This document shows positions 30,492-38,563 of a DNA stretch of 64,000 nucleotides, in pieces. The translations under genes and the position numbers were made by a program. The notes beneath the pieces were generated by a model, which was not told the DNA's origin, made no database searches, and was given only the letters and a program-made list of their open reading frames with translations. The stretch is from Thalassospira profundimaris (GTDB lineage Bacteria; Pseudomonadota; Alphaproteobacteria; Rhodospirillales; Thalassospiraceae), in the NCBI RefSeq assembly GCF_003326675.1, contig NZ_JPWF01000005.1, positions 62,001-126,000 of the forward strand, read 5' to 3'. Numbering within the stretch: the first letter of the stretch is position 1; each line of letters starts with the position of its first letter.

Positions 30492-31511
30492 ATGAGTCAA
30501 TGTCCCGTCATTGACATAGCGCAGAAAGAAATGTGGGCGCGTCGTGCAACGACGGCCTCCATTATCATTGCTACGACCCTGATTATCATCAAGGCTGTTG
30601 GCTGGTTTCTGACCGATTCCGTAAGCCTCCTTTCCTCCATGATTGATAGTATGCTTGATGTTGGTACGTCTGTGATCAACTTCATGGCTGTGCGGTCTGC
30701 CTGGCGTCCGGCCGATCATGATCACCGTTTTGGTCATGGCAAGGCCGAACCGCTTGCAGGTCTTTTCCAGTCCGCCTTTATGATCGGGGCGGCTGTTCTG
30801 GTGCTGGCAGAGGCTGCATCACGCATCAACGAACCCAAAGCCATTTCCTTTGCCGTTGAAGGCGTGTGGATTATGGCGGTTTCACTGGTGATGACGATTG
30901 GCTTGGTGCTGTTGCAGCGCAAGGCCGTTCGCATGTCAGGTTCGCTGGCGGTTGATGCCGACTCCATGCATTACAGCAGCGATATTCTGGCAAACCTTGC
31001 GGTAATTGTTGCCCTGCTGGCCGGTGTGTCGGGCTTTAACTGGGCCGATCCGGCGATTGGTGCGCTGGTGGCTGGCTTCCTGCTTTATTCCGCCGTCAAG
31101 GTTGGCCGCAACTCGGTCAAGGTTCTGATGGATGCGGAACTTCCGGATTCGGACAGCCAGCGTATCATTGAACTGACGATGAAAAATGCCTCGGTCATCG
31201 GCATTCACCGACTGCGGACCCGGTCGTCGGGCGTGCATCGCTTTGCCGAGATCGAGCTGATTATGGATGGCGGAATGTTGATGCGCGAAGCACACACCAT
31301 TTGTCATCAGGTGATGGACAGCATCCGTTCGGAATACCCTGATCTGGATATCACGATCCATCCTGAACCGCCCGAAGACATCCATCTTGATGAATATAGC
31401 GGCTATACCGAGGATCCTGAATTCTGGCACACCGGCCGCGCCAAACGTGCCGGACAACATGATATTCCGGTCTCGAATGCCGGTGGTGAAATTGCTGCAA
31501 TGGGCCGATAG
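30492..31511 (+). CDS. Cation diffusion facilitator transporter (FieF-like)
   Basis: A 339-residue CDF family protein exporting divalent metal (Zn, Fe or Co) by proton antiport. Metal-site residues appear in LLSSMIDSMLDVG and in DADSMHYSSDILAN. The interfacial HDHRFGHGKAEPLAG loop is the family signature. The C-terminal cytoplasmic domain includes HRLRTRSSG and the EIELIMDG strand. The pattern fits the FieF branch, but metal choice is not proven. It is followed by a terminator. Confidence 0.9.
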   Translation: MSQCPVIDIAQKEMWARRATTASIIIATTLIIIKAVGWFLTDSVSLLSSMIDSMLDVGTSVINFMAVRSAWRPADHDHRFGHGKAEPLAGLFQSAFMIGAAVLVLAEAASRINEPKAISFAVEGVWIMAVSLVMTIGLVLLQRKAVRMSGSLAVDADSMHYSSDILANLAVIVALLAGVSGFNWADPAIGALVAGFLLYSAVKVGRNSVKVLMDAELPDSDSQRIIELTMKNASVIGIHRLRTRSSGVHRFAEIELIMDGGMLMREAHTICHQVMDSIRSEYPDLDITIHPEPPEDIHLDEYSGYTEDPEFWHTGRAKRAGQHDIPVSNAGGEIAAMGR

Positions 31512-31538
31512 GCCGCCAGTCGCACAACGGACCAAAGC

Positions 31539-31573
31539 AAATGGCTGGAAACGAATGTTCCCAGCCATTTTTT
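31539..31573 (+). terminator. Terminator between the CDF gene and nrdB
   Basis: AAATGGCTGG (31539-31548) and CCAGCCATTT (31561-31570) form a 10-bp stem with six T residues at the end. It lies between convergent genes and may also act on nrdB, since the minus strand reads TTTGCTTT after the stem. Confidence 0.85.
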
Positions 31574-31597
31574 GTGTCGATTTACAGTGATTGAACG

Positions 31598-32749
31598 TTA
31601 ATCCCAGCTCAGCGCGCCGCCGTTCTGATATTCAATTACCCGGGTTTCAAAGAAGTTCTTTTCCTTTTTCAAATCCATGGCCTCTGACATCCAGGGGAAC
31701 GGGTTTTCGACCTCGGCAAAGACCGGGGCAAGGCCAAGCTGCCCACAACGACGGTTGGCGATGAAATGCATATATTGCTCACATAGCTGGGCATTCAGGC
31801 CCAGGAAACCGTTGGGCATGGTGTCGCGCCCATAGGCGGCCTCCAGTTCGGCGGCGTCGCGCAACATGGCGCGAATTTCTTCCTGAAATTCTGCGGTCCA
31901 GAGATGCGGGTTTTCCGCCTTGATCTGATTGATGACATCGATCCCGAAATTGAGATGGATGCTCTCGTCTCGCAGGATGTACTGATATTGCTCGGCAATA
32001 CCAAGCATCTTGTTGCGACGGCCAAGTGACAGGATTTGCGCAAAGCCGGTATAGAACCACATGCCTTCAAACACGACATAGAACGCCACCAGATCGCGCA
32101 GGAAATCCTGATCGCGTTCGGGCGTGCCGGTGGCAAAATTCGGATCATCAAGGTGGCGGGTATAATGCAGCGCCCATGCGGCCTTGTCGGTAATCGATGG
32201 AACTTCGCGATACATGTTGAAAAGCTCGCCCTCATCAAGGCCAAGGCTTTCAACGATATACTGGAACGTATGGGTGTGAACGGCTTCCTCGAAGGCCTGT
32301 CGCAGAAGATATTGACGGCATTCCGGGTTGGTCAGATGACGATAAATTGCCAGAACAATGTTGTTTGCCACAAGGCTTTCGGATGCAGCAAAGAAACCCA
32401 GATTGCGTTTAAGCATCCGGCGTTCATCATCGGTCAGACCATCGCGTGATTTCCAAAGTGCGATGTCGGCCTGCATGGAAACCTCGGTCGGCATCCAGTG
32501 ATTGTTGCAGCCCGCAAGGTACTTGTCCCAGGCCCAACCATATTTCAGCGGCAGAAGCTGATTCACATCGGCCCGCGAATTGATCATTGCCTTGTCGCTG
32601 ACCGTGACGCGACCGCCAAAACGGTCGATTTCGCCAAGGCCGGTGGCATCAGCGGTGCCATTGCCGGTGTCTGATGAAGCCGCGGCGTCGGTTGCGTTGG
32701 TGGACGCAGAGGGGGTGTCGTTTTCAATCCAGTCAAGCATGGTTTTCAT
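31598..32749 (-). CDS. nrdB: Ribonucleotide reductase small subunit, class Ic-like (NrdB)
   Basis: A 383-residue R2 subunit of aerobic ribonucleotide reductase. Metal ligands read as Glu124 ([10 protein letters not shown]), Glu155 and His158 (EEAVHTHTF), Glu228 and Glu262-His265 ([10 protein letters not shown]). The position of the radical tyrosine (four residues after the first His) is Phe162 (codon TTC), and the first ligand is Glu (GAA) rather than Asp. These two substitutions are the class Ic signature known from Chlamydia trachomatis, which uses a Mn(IV)/Fe(III) cofactor in place of the tyrosyl radical. The C-terminal Tyr for radical transfer (RVIEYQNGG) is present. The first 45 residues are low-complexity. 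It follows nrdA after 12 bases. Confidence 0.93.
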   Translation of the reverse strand: MKTMLDWIENDTPSASTNATDAAASSDTGNGTADATGLGEIDRFGGRVTVSDKAMINSRADVNQLLPLKYGWAWDKYLAGCNNHWMPTEVSMQADIALWKSRDGLTDDERRMLKRNLGFFAASESLVANNIVLAIYRHLTNPECRQYLLRQAFEEAVHTHTFQYIVESLGLDEGELFNMYREVPSITDKAAWALHYTRHLDDPNFATGTPERDQDFLRDLVAFYVVFEGMWFYTGFAQILSLGRRNKMLGIAEQYQYILRDESIHLNFGIDVINQIKAENPHLWTAEFQEEIRAMLRDAAELEAAYGRDTMPNGFLGLNAQLCEQYMHFIANRRCGQLGLAPVFAEVENPFPWMSEAMDLKKEKNFFETRVIEYQNGGALSWD

Positions 32750-32761
32750 TCCGGTTTCTGG

Positions 32762-35716
32762 TTACTGGCAGGCTTCGCAGTCGGGATCATCAAGGGAACA
32801 GGCCTTGCCCCAGACTTCCCCGCCGGTAATCGCATCGGATGCGGGGGTTGCGTCAATGACGGCGGATGGGCGATTGCTGACGTCGGGCGTTGGTGCTGGT
32901 GGGGTAGCAGCAACTGGCGACAGGTCAGAGCTTGCTGTCTGCGGGGTATTCCCCACAGCATTCAGTCGGCCATCTGTGCCTTTAAGTGTCGATTTCTCGA
33001 CATGGGTTGCGGCACTTGATCGCAGGTAATAGGTGGTTTTAAGCCCGCGCAACCATGCCAGACGATACAGATCATCAAGCTTCTTGCCAGACGGATTGGC
33101 AATATAAAGGTTCAGAGATTGCGCCTGATCAAGCCACTTTTGACGCCGTGATGCCGCCTCGATCAACCATGAAGAATCAAGTTCAAACGCGGTCGCATAA
33201 AGTGCCTTCAGGTCATCGGGAATGCGATCAATCTGGCCGATACTGCCGTCATAATATTTCAGGTCGGAAATCATCACCTCGTCCCAAAGACCACGTTCTT
33301 TAAGGTCATGGACAAGGGCGGCATTGACCACCGTGAAATCACCCGACATGTTTGATTTCACAAACAGGTTGCGATAGGCCGGTTCAATCGATTGACTGAC
33401 ACCGCAGATGTTGGAAATCGTCGCAGTCGGGGCAATCGCCATGGTGTTGGAATTGCGCATTCCAGTGGTTATGACCCGTTCGCGCAGACCACCCCAGTCG
33501 AGGCGATGGCTTCGGTCGACAGTGAATTCCGAACGAACGTCGGCAAGCAGGTCAAGCGAGTCAATTGGCAGGATGCCCTTTGACCAAAGCGACCCGTCAA
33601 AGCTTTCATACCGGCCGCGCTCGGCCGCCAGATCAACGGATGCGGAAATGGCGTGGAAGGAAATGGCTTCCATGCTTTCATCGGCAAATGCGATGGCCTC
33701 AGACGAGGCATAAGCGATTTTCAGTTTCTGTAACGCATCCTGAAAACCCATCAGGCCAAGACCAACCGGACGATGGCGCAGGTTGGAATAGCGTGCCTCC
33801 GGGATGGTGTAGAAGTTGATATCGATCACGTTATCAAGCATCCGCATTGCGGTTTTGACCGTTTGCGCCAGCTTGTCGTGATCAAGGCCGTTTTCAGTGA
33901 CATGGGCCAGAAGGTTGATCGAGCCAAGATTACAGACGGCCACCTCGTCCGCCGACGTATTCAGCGTGATTTCCGTGCACAGGTTTGATGAATGCACCAC
34001 GCCGCGATGCTGTTGCGGGGACCGGATATTGCACGGGTCCTTAAACGTGATCCACGGGTGACCGGTTTCAAACAACATGGTCAACATCCGTCGCCACAGA
34101 TCAATCGCGCGCACGGTTTTGAAATTGGAAATCTGTCCGCTATTGGCCTTGGCTTCATATGCCTCGTACGCGGTTTTGAACTTTGCACCATAAAGATCAT
34201 GCAAGTCCGGCGTGTCATCGGGGGAAAACAGGGTCCATGGGCCATCTGCCATCACCCGTTCCATGAACAGGTCCGGCACCCAATTGGCCGTGTTCATATC
34301 GTGCGTTCGGCGGCGGTCGTCGCCCGTGTTCTTGCGCAGATCAAGGAACTCTTCGATGTCGATGTGCCACGTTTCAAGATAGGCACAGACAGCCCCTTTG
34401 CGCTTGCCACCCTGATTGACCGCAATGGCCGTGTCATTGGCGACTTTCAGGAACGGAACCACCCCCTGACTTTGGCCATTCGTGCCCTTGATATGCGCGC
34501 CAAGACCACGCACGGGGGTCCAGTCATTGCCAAGACCACCGGAATATTTCGCCAAAAGCGCGTTGTCCTTGACCGATTTAAAAATGCCATCAAGGTCATC
34601 GGGCACCGTGGTCAGGAAGCAGGAAGACAGTTGCGGGCGGCATGTTCCGGCGTTGAACAGGGTCGGGGTCGATGCCATGAAAACAAACGTGGAAAGCTGA
34701 TCATAAAATTCGATTGCCTTGGCTTCGCGGTCGATTTCGCGGATGGCAAGACCCATGGCAACCCGCATGAAAAAGGCCTGTGGCAATTCAAAGCGTGCCC
34801 CTTTGACATGCAGGAAGTAACGGTCATAAAGGGTCTGAAGCCCCAGATACTGGAAATTCAGATCACGTTCGGGCTTAATCGCAGATGCAATCTTTTTCAG
34901 ATCAAACTTTGCAAGTTCCCCATCGATCAAACCAGCTTCGATTCCGGCTTTAAGGGCGGCGGGGAAATAGGTTGCGTATCGTTTGCCCATTTCAGCCTGG
35001 GTGGCTTGTTCCTGACGACCTGAAACAAAGCTCAATGCCTCGGCGCGCAGTTTATCAAGCAACAGGCGGGCACTGACAAAGGCATAATTCGGTTCGCGCT
35101 CAACCAGTGTTCTGGCGGCCATTATCGGGGCAAGGGCGAGCTCGCCGGTTGTGACACCGTCATAAAGATTGCGACGTGTTTCTTCCATGATCGGGGCGGG
35201 GGTGACACCATCAAGGTCTGCACAGGCCTCGGCGATGACGGTCGCAAGACGGTCAAAATCAAGCGGGGTTTTGCTTCCATCTGGCAGGGTGACGTGAAGG
35301 TCAGGGATATCGGCCTTTTTCTTTTTCTTGCGGGCGTCAAGTTTGGTACGTTCACGCGCGCGATCTTCGCGATAGAGAACATAGGCGCGCGCGACCTTGT
35401 GATGTTCGCTGCGCATCAGGGCCAGTTCCACCTGATCCTGAATATCTTCGATCTGAAGGGTGCGGCCCGGTGCAACCCGTTTTAACAGGGTGGTTGTCAC
35501 CTGATCGGCCAATCCATCGACAATATCATGTACACGATGTGATCCCGACGCGGTTTCGCCCTCTGCCGCAAGAAAGGCCTTGGTCAGGGCCGCCTTGATT
35601 TTGGCAGGGTCAAAGGATGTGACCGATCCGTTGCGTCGGATCACCTGAAAGCCATTGTGTGAATTTAGTGCCGGTTCGGGAACGGCAGGCCGTTCCATTT
35701 CAACAGTTGCTGACAT
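32762..35716 (-). CDS. nrdA: Ribonucleotide reductase large subunit (NrdA)
   Basis: A 984-residue class I catalytic subunit. An N-terminal ATP-cone (VIRRNGSVTSFDPAKIKAAL) is followed by a second ATP-cone-like segment (about 145-230). The catalytic barrel has SSCFLTTVPDD, NLCTEITLNTSADEVAVCNLGS (radical Cys and Glu region) and PTATISNICGVSQSIEP. The C-terminal redox cysteines are in CSLDDPDCEACQ. Two cones suggest complex allosteric activity control. The ATG at 35716 is preferred to a start four codons earlier. A cobalamin riboswitch and NrdR boxes precede it. Confidence 0.96.
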   Translation of the reverse strand: MSATVEMERPAVPEPALNSHNGFQVIRRNGSVTSFDPAKIKAALTKAFLAAEGETASGSHRVHDIVDGLADQVTTTLLKRVAPGRTLQIEDIQDQVELALMRSEHHKVARAYVLYREDRARERTKLDARKKKKKADIPDLHVTLPDGSKTPLDFDRLATVIAEACADLDGVTPAPIMEETRRNLYDGVTTGELALAPIMAARTLVEREPNYAFVSARLLLDKLRAEALSFVSGRQEQATQAEMGKRYATYFPAALKAGIEAGLIDGELAKFDLKKIASAIKPERDLNFQYLGLQTLYDRYFLHVKGARFELPQAFFMRVAMGLAIREIDREAKAIEFYDQLSTFVFMASTPTLFNAGTCRPQLSSCFLTTVPDDLDGIFKSVKDNALLAKYSGGLGNDWTPVRGLGAHIKGTNGQSQGVVPFLKVANDTAIAVNQGGKRKGAVCAYLETWHIDIEEFLDLRKNTGDDRRRTHDMNTANWVPDLFMERVMADGPWTLFSPDDTPDLHDLYGAKFKTAYEAYEAKANSGQISNFKTVRAIDLWRRMLTMLFETGHPWITFKDPCNIRSPQQHRGVVHSSNLCTEITLNTSADEVAVCNLGSINLLAHVTENGLDHDKLAQTVKTAMRMLDNVIDINFYTIPEARYSNLRHRPVGLGLMGFQDALQKLKIAYASSEAIAFADESMEAISFHAISASVDLAAERGRYESFDGSLWSKGILPIDSLDLLADVRSEFTVDRSHRLDWGGLRERVITTGMRNSNTMAIAPTATISNICGVSQSIEPAYRNLFVKSNMSGDFTVVNAALVHDLKERGLWDEVMISDLKYYDGSIGQIDRIPDDLKALYATAFELDSSWLIEAASRRQKWLDQAQSLNLYIANPSGKKLDDLYRLAWLRGLKTTYYLRSSAATHVEKSTLKGTDGRLNAVGNTPQTASSDLSPVAATPPAPTPDVSNRPSAVIDATPASDAITGGEVWGKACSLDDPDCEACQ

Positions 35717-35721
35717 CAAAA

Positions 35722-35740
35722 GCCCCAATCAAATGGGGGC
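35722..35740 (-). promoter_or_regulatory. Hairpin enclosing the likely nrdA ribosome binding site
   Basis: On the minus strand GCCCC, a nine-base loop and GGGGC form a stem followed by TTTTG and the nrdA ATG at 35716. The GGGG in the 3' arm is the best candidate Shine-Dalgarno, so the stem would hide it. The structure could serve as the riboswitch expression platform, by translation or by termination. Confidence 0.5.
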
Positions 35741-35834
35741 AAAGGCCAAACGGAGGTATGCAGGGATAGGTGGCACAGTGCGGCCACATCGCAAGCACTC
35801 CACCGGGACACCCCGCCCGTGAATGTTAAGTTCG

Positions 35835-36005
35835 CTCACGGCAGGTCTCCTGGCTTGCGGGTCAAAGCTTTATCCGGCCTTCCCGAAATGCCATGCATTT
35901 CAGTGACCATGATTGGATCAAAGCTCACCGCTTACAGTTGCGGGGGCAGCTCCGGCATTGTTGTGCTTATGCAAAACGCACCGAATTCCCTCTTAGCCTT
36001 CTGAG
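35835..36005 (-). ncRNA. Cobalamin (B12) riboswitch upstream of nrdA
   Basis: The minus strand carries the conserved blocks of the adenosylcobalamin riboswitch in order. These are GGGAATTCGGTG (about 35979-35990), CTGCCCCCGCAACTGTAAGC (about 35932-35951), and the B12 box AGCCAGGAGACCTGCC (35840-35855). The nrdA start is about 120 bases downstream. Known cases in actinomycetes repress an aerobic reductase when B12 can support class II NrdJ; the same logic is inferred here. Confidence 0.92.
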
Positions 36006-36034
36006 TGATATGACATCCTTCAGAAGGACCGTGA

Positions 36035-36081
36035 TGTCTATATATTGGGTTTTGGTTGGTTATTTCGTCAATATATATGTT
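36035..36081 (-). promoter_or_regulatory. nrdAB promoter with two NrdR-box-like palindromes
   Basis: Two 16-bp AT-rich palindromic boxes at 36035-36050 and 36066-36081 match the NrdR-box core (CwAtATaTwG perfect in the first; wAtATaTwG in the second). Their starts are 31 bp apart, about three helical turns, the spacing typical of NrdR sites. On the minus strand the upstream box includes TTGACG, a plausible -35, and the downstream box covers the expected -10. The nrdR gene itself is not in the window. Confidence 0.72.
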
Positions 36082-36151
36082 TTGTTGACAGATTTTGCGC
36101 GGTTGGGCGATTTACCGCGAAGCCAAGATTTATCAGCCTATATAAGCAGAT

Positions 36152-36184
36152 CAAAAAAAGTGACGGGCCCTTTCGGGCCCGCCT
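36152..36184 (-). terminator. Intrinsic terminator of phoH
   Basis: GCGGGCCC, a GAAA loop and GGGCCCGT form a strong stem. On the minus strand ACTTTTTTTG follows. It lies about 45 bases past the phoH stop and separates phoH from the nrdAB promoter. Confidence 0.9.
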
Positions 36185-36225
36185 TGGTCTTCTTTGGTTT
36201 GCTGTGTCGGAACTTGATATGAGGG

Positions 36226-36987
36226 TTAAAGCACCGTCAACATGCTTGCGACTAGCGGGTGACGGACAATGTCCTTGTCACGCAACTGGACACAGGCGAC
36301 ATCCTCGACATTTTCAAGCCGCTCGGACATTTCCGATAGGCCTGACATTTCCGGCAGAAGGTCGGTCTGATCCGGGTCGCCGGTCAGGATCATGGTGGAA
36401 TTCCAGCCCAGACGGGTGACCAGCATTTTAAGCTGCCCGTATGTGCAGTTCTGGGCTTCGTCGATGACGACGAACGCGTTGTTAAGGGTACGGCCACGCA
36501 TATAGCCAATCGGGGCAATTTCAATCGTGCCGTCCGACAGATAAGTGCGCAGGCGCTTGGTGCCGAGGCGATCATTCAGTGCGTCATAAAGTGGACGAAG
36601 ATACGGGGCCATCTTGGCTTCGACATCGCCGGGCAGGAAGCCGATATTCTCGCCGGCTTCAACAGCCGGGCGGGCCAGAACGATGCGGCCGATATCCCCG
36701 CGGTCAAGGGCCTCGACCGCCTTGGAAACAGCGATATAGGTTTTACCTGTCCCCGCCGGGCCAAGGGCAAGGACAAGGTTAAAGGCGTCAATCGCCTCCA
36801 TCAATGCGGCCTGGTTTTCACTTTTCGGGCGGATATTACGGCGGTAGCTTTGATCGCGTTGTCCTTTCGGTTCTGCTGCTTCCCCCTGAAGCGGGTGCCA
36901 GTCAGCGTTCTTTTCATCGAACAGTTCATGGACATTGTTGTCGGACTGCTGCGGACGATTACGACGGCGTGCTGCGCGCTTACCCAT
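36226..36987 (-). CDS. phoH: PhoH family ATPase
   Basis: A 253-residue PhoH-like P-loop protein. Walker A is in LALGPAGTGKTYIAVSKA (near residue 78), RIVLARPAVEAGENIGFLPGD is the family signature, and Walker B is in FVVIDEAQNCTYGQ. PhoH proteins are predicted RNA/DNA helicase-like ATPases, often linked to phosphate or stress regulons; the precise role is not known. An Arg-rich N terminus (KRAARRRNRP) may bind nucleic acid. The ATG at 36987 has GAGGTGA five bases upstream, overlapping the stop of a possible leader ORF. Confidence 0.9.
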   Translation of the reverse strand: MGKRAARRRNRPQQSDNNVHELFDEKNADWHPLQGEAAEPKGQRDQSYRRNIRPKSENQAALMEAIDAFNLVLALGPAGTGKTYIAVSKAVEALDRGDIGRIVLARPAVEAGENIGFLPGDVEAKMAPYLRPLYDALNDRLGTKRLRTYLSDGTIEIAPIGYMRGRTLNNAFVVIDEAQNCTYGQLKMLVTRLGWNSTMILTGDPDQTDLLPEMSGLSEMSERLENVEDVACVQLRDKDIVRHPLVASMLTVL

Positions 36988-36992
36988 GACGA

Positions 36993-37166
36993 TCACCTCA
37001 TCAAATGTGCCAAAAAAGCAAAACGCGCCATTCCGTCATGGAAGGGCGCGCATTCAATTTTCATCTTGCGATGGAAGTGGCGGTAGGAGTTTCCGCCGGT
37101 CACAACATGTTGCATGTGCGATCCGGGGGGCGAAAATTCTCGTTGTAAGACGCTTTTTCGCGGCAC
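36993..37166 (-). CDS. Possible 57-residue leader ORF upstream of phoH
   Basis: A GTG-started frame of 57 codons preceded by AGGAGGGG (37174-37181) at good spacing. Its TGA lies inside the phoH Shine-Dalgarno, five bases before the phoH ATG, a geometry suited to translational coupling. The product starts MPRKSVLQREFSPPG and is basic, with no domain I recognise. A terminator-like hairpin lies inside its 3' part, so translation could govern readthrough into phoH. Coding status is unproven; it may be only a leader RNA. Confidence 0.4.
   Translation of the reverse strand: MPRKSVLQREFSPPGSHMQHVVTGGNSYRHFHRKMKIECAPFHDGMARFAFLAHLMR
37011..37050 (-). terminator. Terminator-like hairpin in the phoH leader
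   Basis: On the minus strand CGCGCC-c-TTCC pairs with GGAA-t-GGCGCG around the loop ATGAC and is followed by TTTTGCTTTTTT. It ends about 24 bases before the phoH ATG, too close for a separate phoH promoter downstream. It therefore looks like an attenuator, although it could simply stop read-through from arsJ. Confidence 0.65.
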
Positions 37167-37325
37167 TCGGGAACCCCTCCTAAGGTCAAGTGATTGACCA
37201 TTACTTGGAATCGTACCCCTATATGCAGTGGCTTGTCACGATTTTTTACGCGATGAAATTTTCGTGAATCTGGAAAATGAGTCTTTTCATATGTTTATCC
37301 CGCATCTGCGAAAGAACTTTTTTGT

Positions 37326-38552
37326 TCAACTTTGCGGTGTGGCGGGCATTCGGGTCGGAAGGGCGGCACTGATGATCCAGCTTATGGTCAAAAACACGAT
37401 TGATGTCACAAGGCATCCGACCAGTCCGCCATAGTAATAGGCAACCCCCGAAAGAATGGTGCCACTTAGCCGCCCGATGGCGTTTGACATATAGTAGAAC
37501 CCGACATTCATCGCGACCTTGTCGCCTTCGGCATAGGCCAGGATCAGATAGGAATGCAGCGATGAATTGACAGCAAATATAATCCCGAACACCAAAAGTC
37601 CGCCCAGAACTGCAAACTCAGGGGTAATGCCCTGTGTCACTGCCGCGGCAATTGCCGTGGTCACGGCAATCAATGCCGCAATCCAGAAACGGGCAGTACG
37701 GCCATCTGGTTCATGTGATCCGGCACGTAGCATTTTCGGTGCGATGGTCTGGATGAAACCATATCCGATTACCCAAAGCGCCATGTAACTGCCGACCTCG
37801 ATATGGCTCCAGCCCAGTTCGGCAGCCAAAAAGACCGGCAAACCAACCACAAACCAGATATCGCGTGACCCGAACAGGAAAAGGCGTGCTGCCGACAGGA
37901 CATTGATCTTGCGATCACGGGAAAATACATCGCGGAATTTCGGTTTGATCTTGCCCGCCGGTCCGGTCATCGTATCCCCGAGTGATAGCGCAACCGCAAT
38001 CAGTGTGATGGCAAGCCCGATCGCCATGGCAATCAGCGCCCCGGAAAAACCAAGCCAGGATAAAAGCGCCCCCCCCATGAAAAAGCCCACACCCTTAAGC
38101 GCGTTTTTCGACCCGGTCAGGATCGCAACCCACTTGAACAATGCGCCCTTGGCATCAGCCGGAACCAGAACCTTGATGGCCGATTTGCTCGACATCTTGG
38201 TCAGGTCCTTGGCCACCCCGGATGCCGCCTGAAGCCCCATGACATAGGCAACCGAAACCGCCGGAAGCCAGTCAGGACTGGTCAGGGACAGGGCAGCAAG
38301 CGATGCAATCTGAAGGATCAGGCCACTATAAAGCGTAAAGCGCAATCCGCGTGCCTGCGCCAGCCAGCCACCGACAAGGTTGGTAATGATCCCCGCAAAT
38401 TCGTAAAGGATGAACAGAAGGGCGATTTCAAACGCCGAATAGCCCAGCGCATGAAAATGCAACAGGACAAGCATCCGCAACGCCCCGTCGGTCAGGGTAA
38501 AGCCCCAATAGGCCCCGGTCACAAGTGCGTAATTGCGAATGGCGGCTGACAT
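37326..38552 (-). CDS. arsJ: ArsJ organoarsenical efflux transporter (MFS)
   Basis: A 408-residue major facilitator protein with about twelve helices. The start RNYALVTGAYWGFTLTDGALRMLVLLHFHALGYS and the interior GVAKDLTKMSSKSAIKVLVP (here in blocks NYALVTGAYWGFTLTDGALR and GVAKDLTKMSSKSAIK) match ArsJ. ArsJ exports 1-arseno-3-phosphoglycerate, formed from arsenate by a partner GAPDH, whose gene lies just upstream (12-base gap). This gives arsenate resistance without reduction. It is the last gene of the arsR-acr3-gapdh-arsJ operon. Confidence 0.92.
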   Translation of the reverse strand: MSAAIRNYALVTGAYWGFTLTDGALRMLVLLHFHALGYSAFEIALLFILYEFAGIITNLVGGWLAQARGLRFTLYSGLILQIASLAALSLTSPDWLPAVSVAYVMGLQAASGVAKDLTKMSSKSAIKVLVPADAKGALFKWVAILTGSKNALKGVGFFMGGALLSWLGFSGALIAMAIGLAITLIAVALSLGDTMTGPAGKIKPKFRDVFSRDRKINVLSAARLFLFGSRDIWFVVGLPVFLAAELGWSHIEVGSYMALWVIGYGFIQTIAPKMLRAGSHEPDGRTARFWIAALIAVTTAIAAAVTQGITPEFAVLGGLLVFGIIFAVNSSLHSYLILAYAEGDKVAMNVGFYYMSNAIGRLSGTILSGVAYYYGGLVGCLVTSIVFLTISWIISAALPTRMPATPQS

Positions 38553-38563
38553 GATCGGCGTTC

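Larger units (their letters stand above)
36988..37325. other. phoH leader and arsJ-phoH intergenic region
   Basis: These 338 bases hold the leader ORF and hairpin described separately. A possible minus-strand promoter is GTGACA with TACGAT 18 bases further on (about 37211-37240). Nothing else recognisable is present. Confidence 0.4.
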
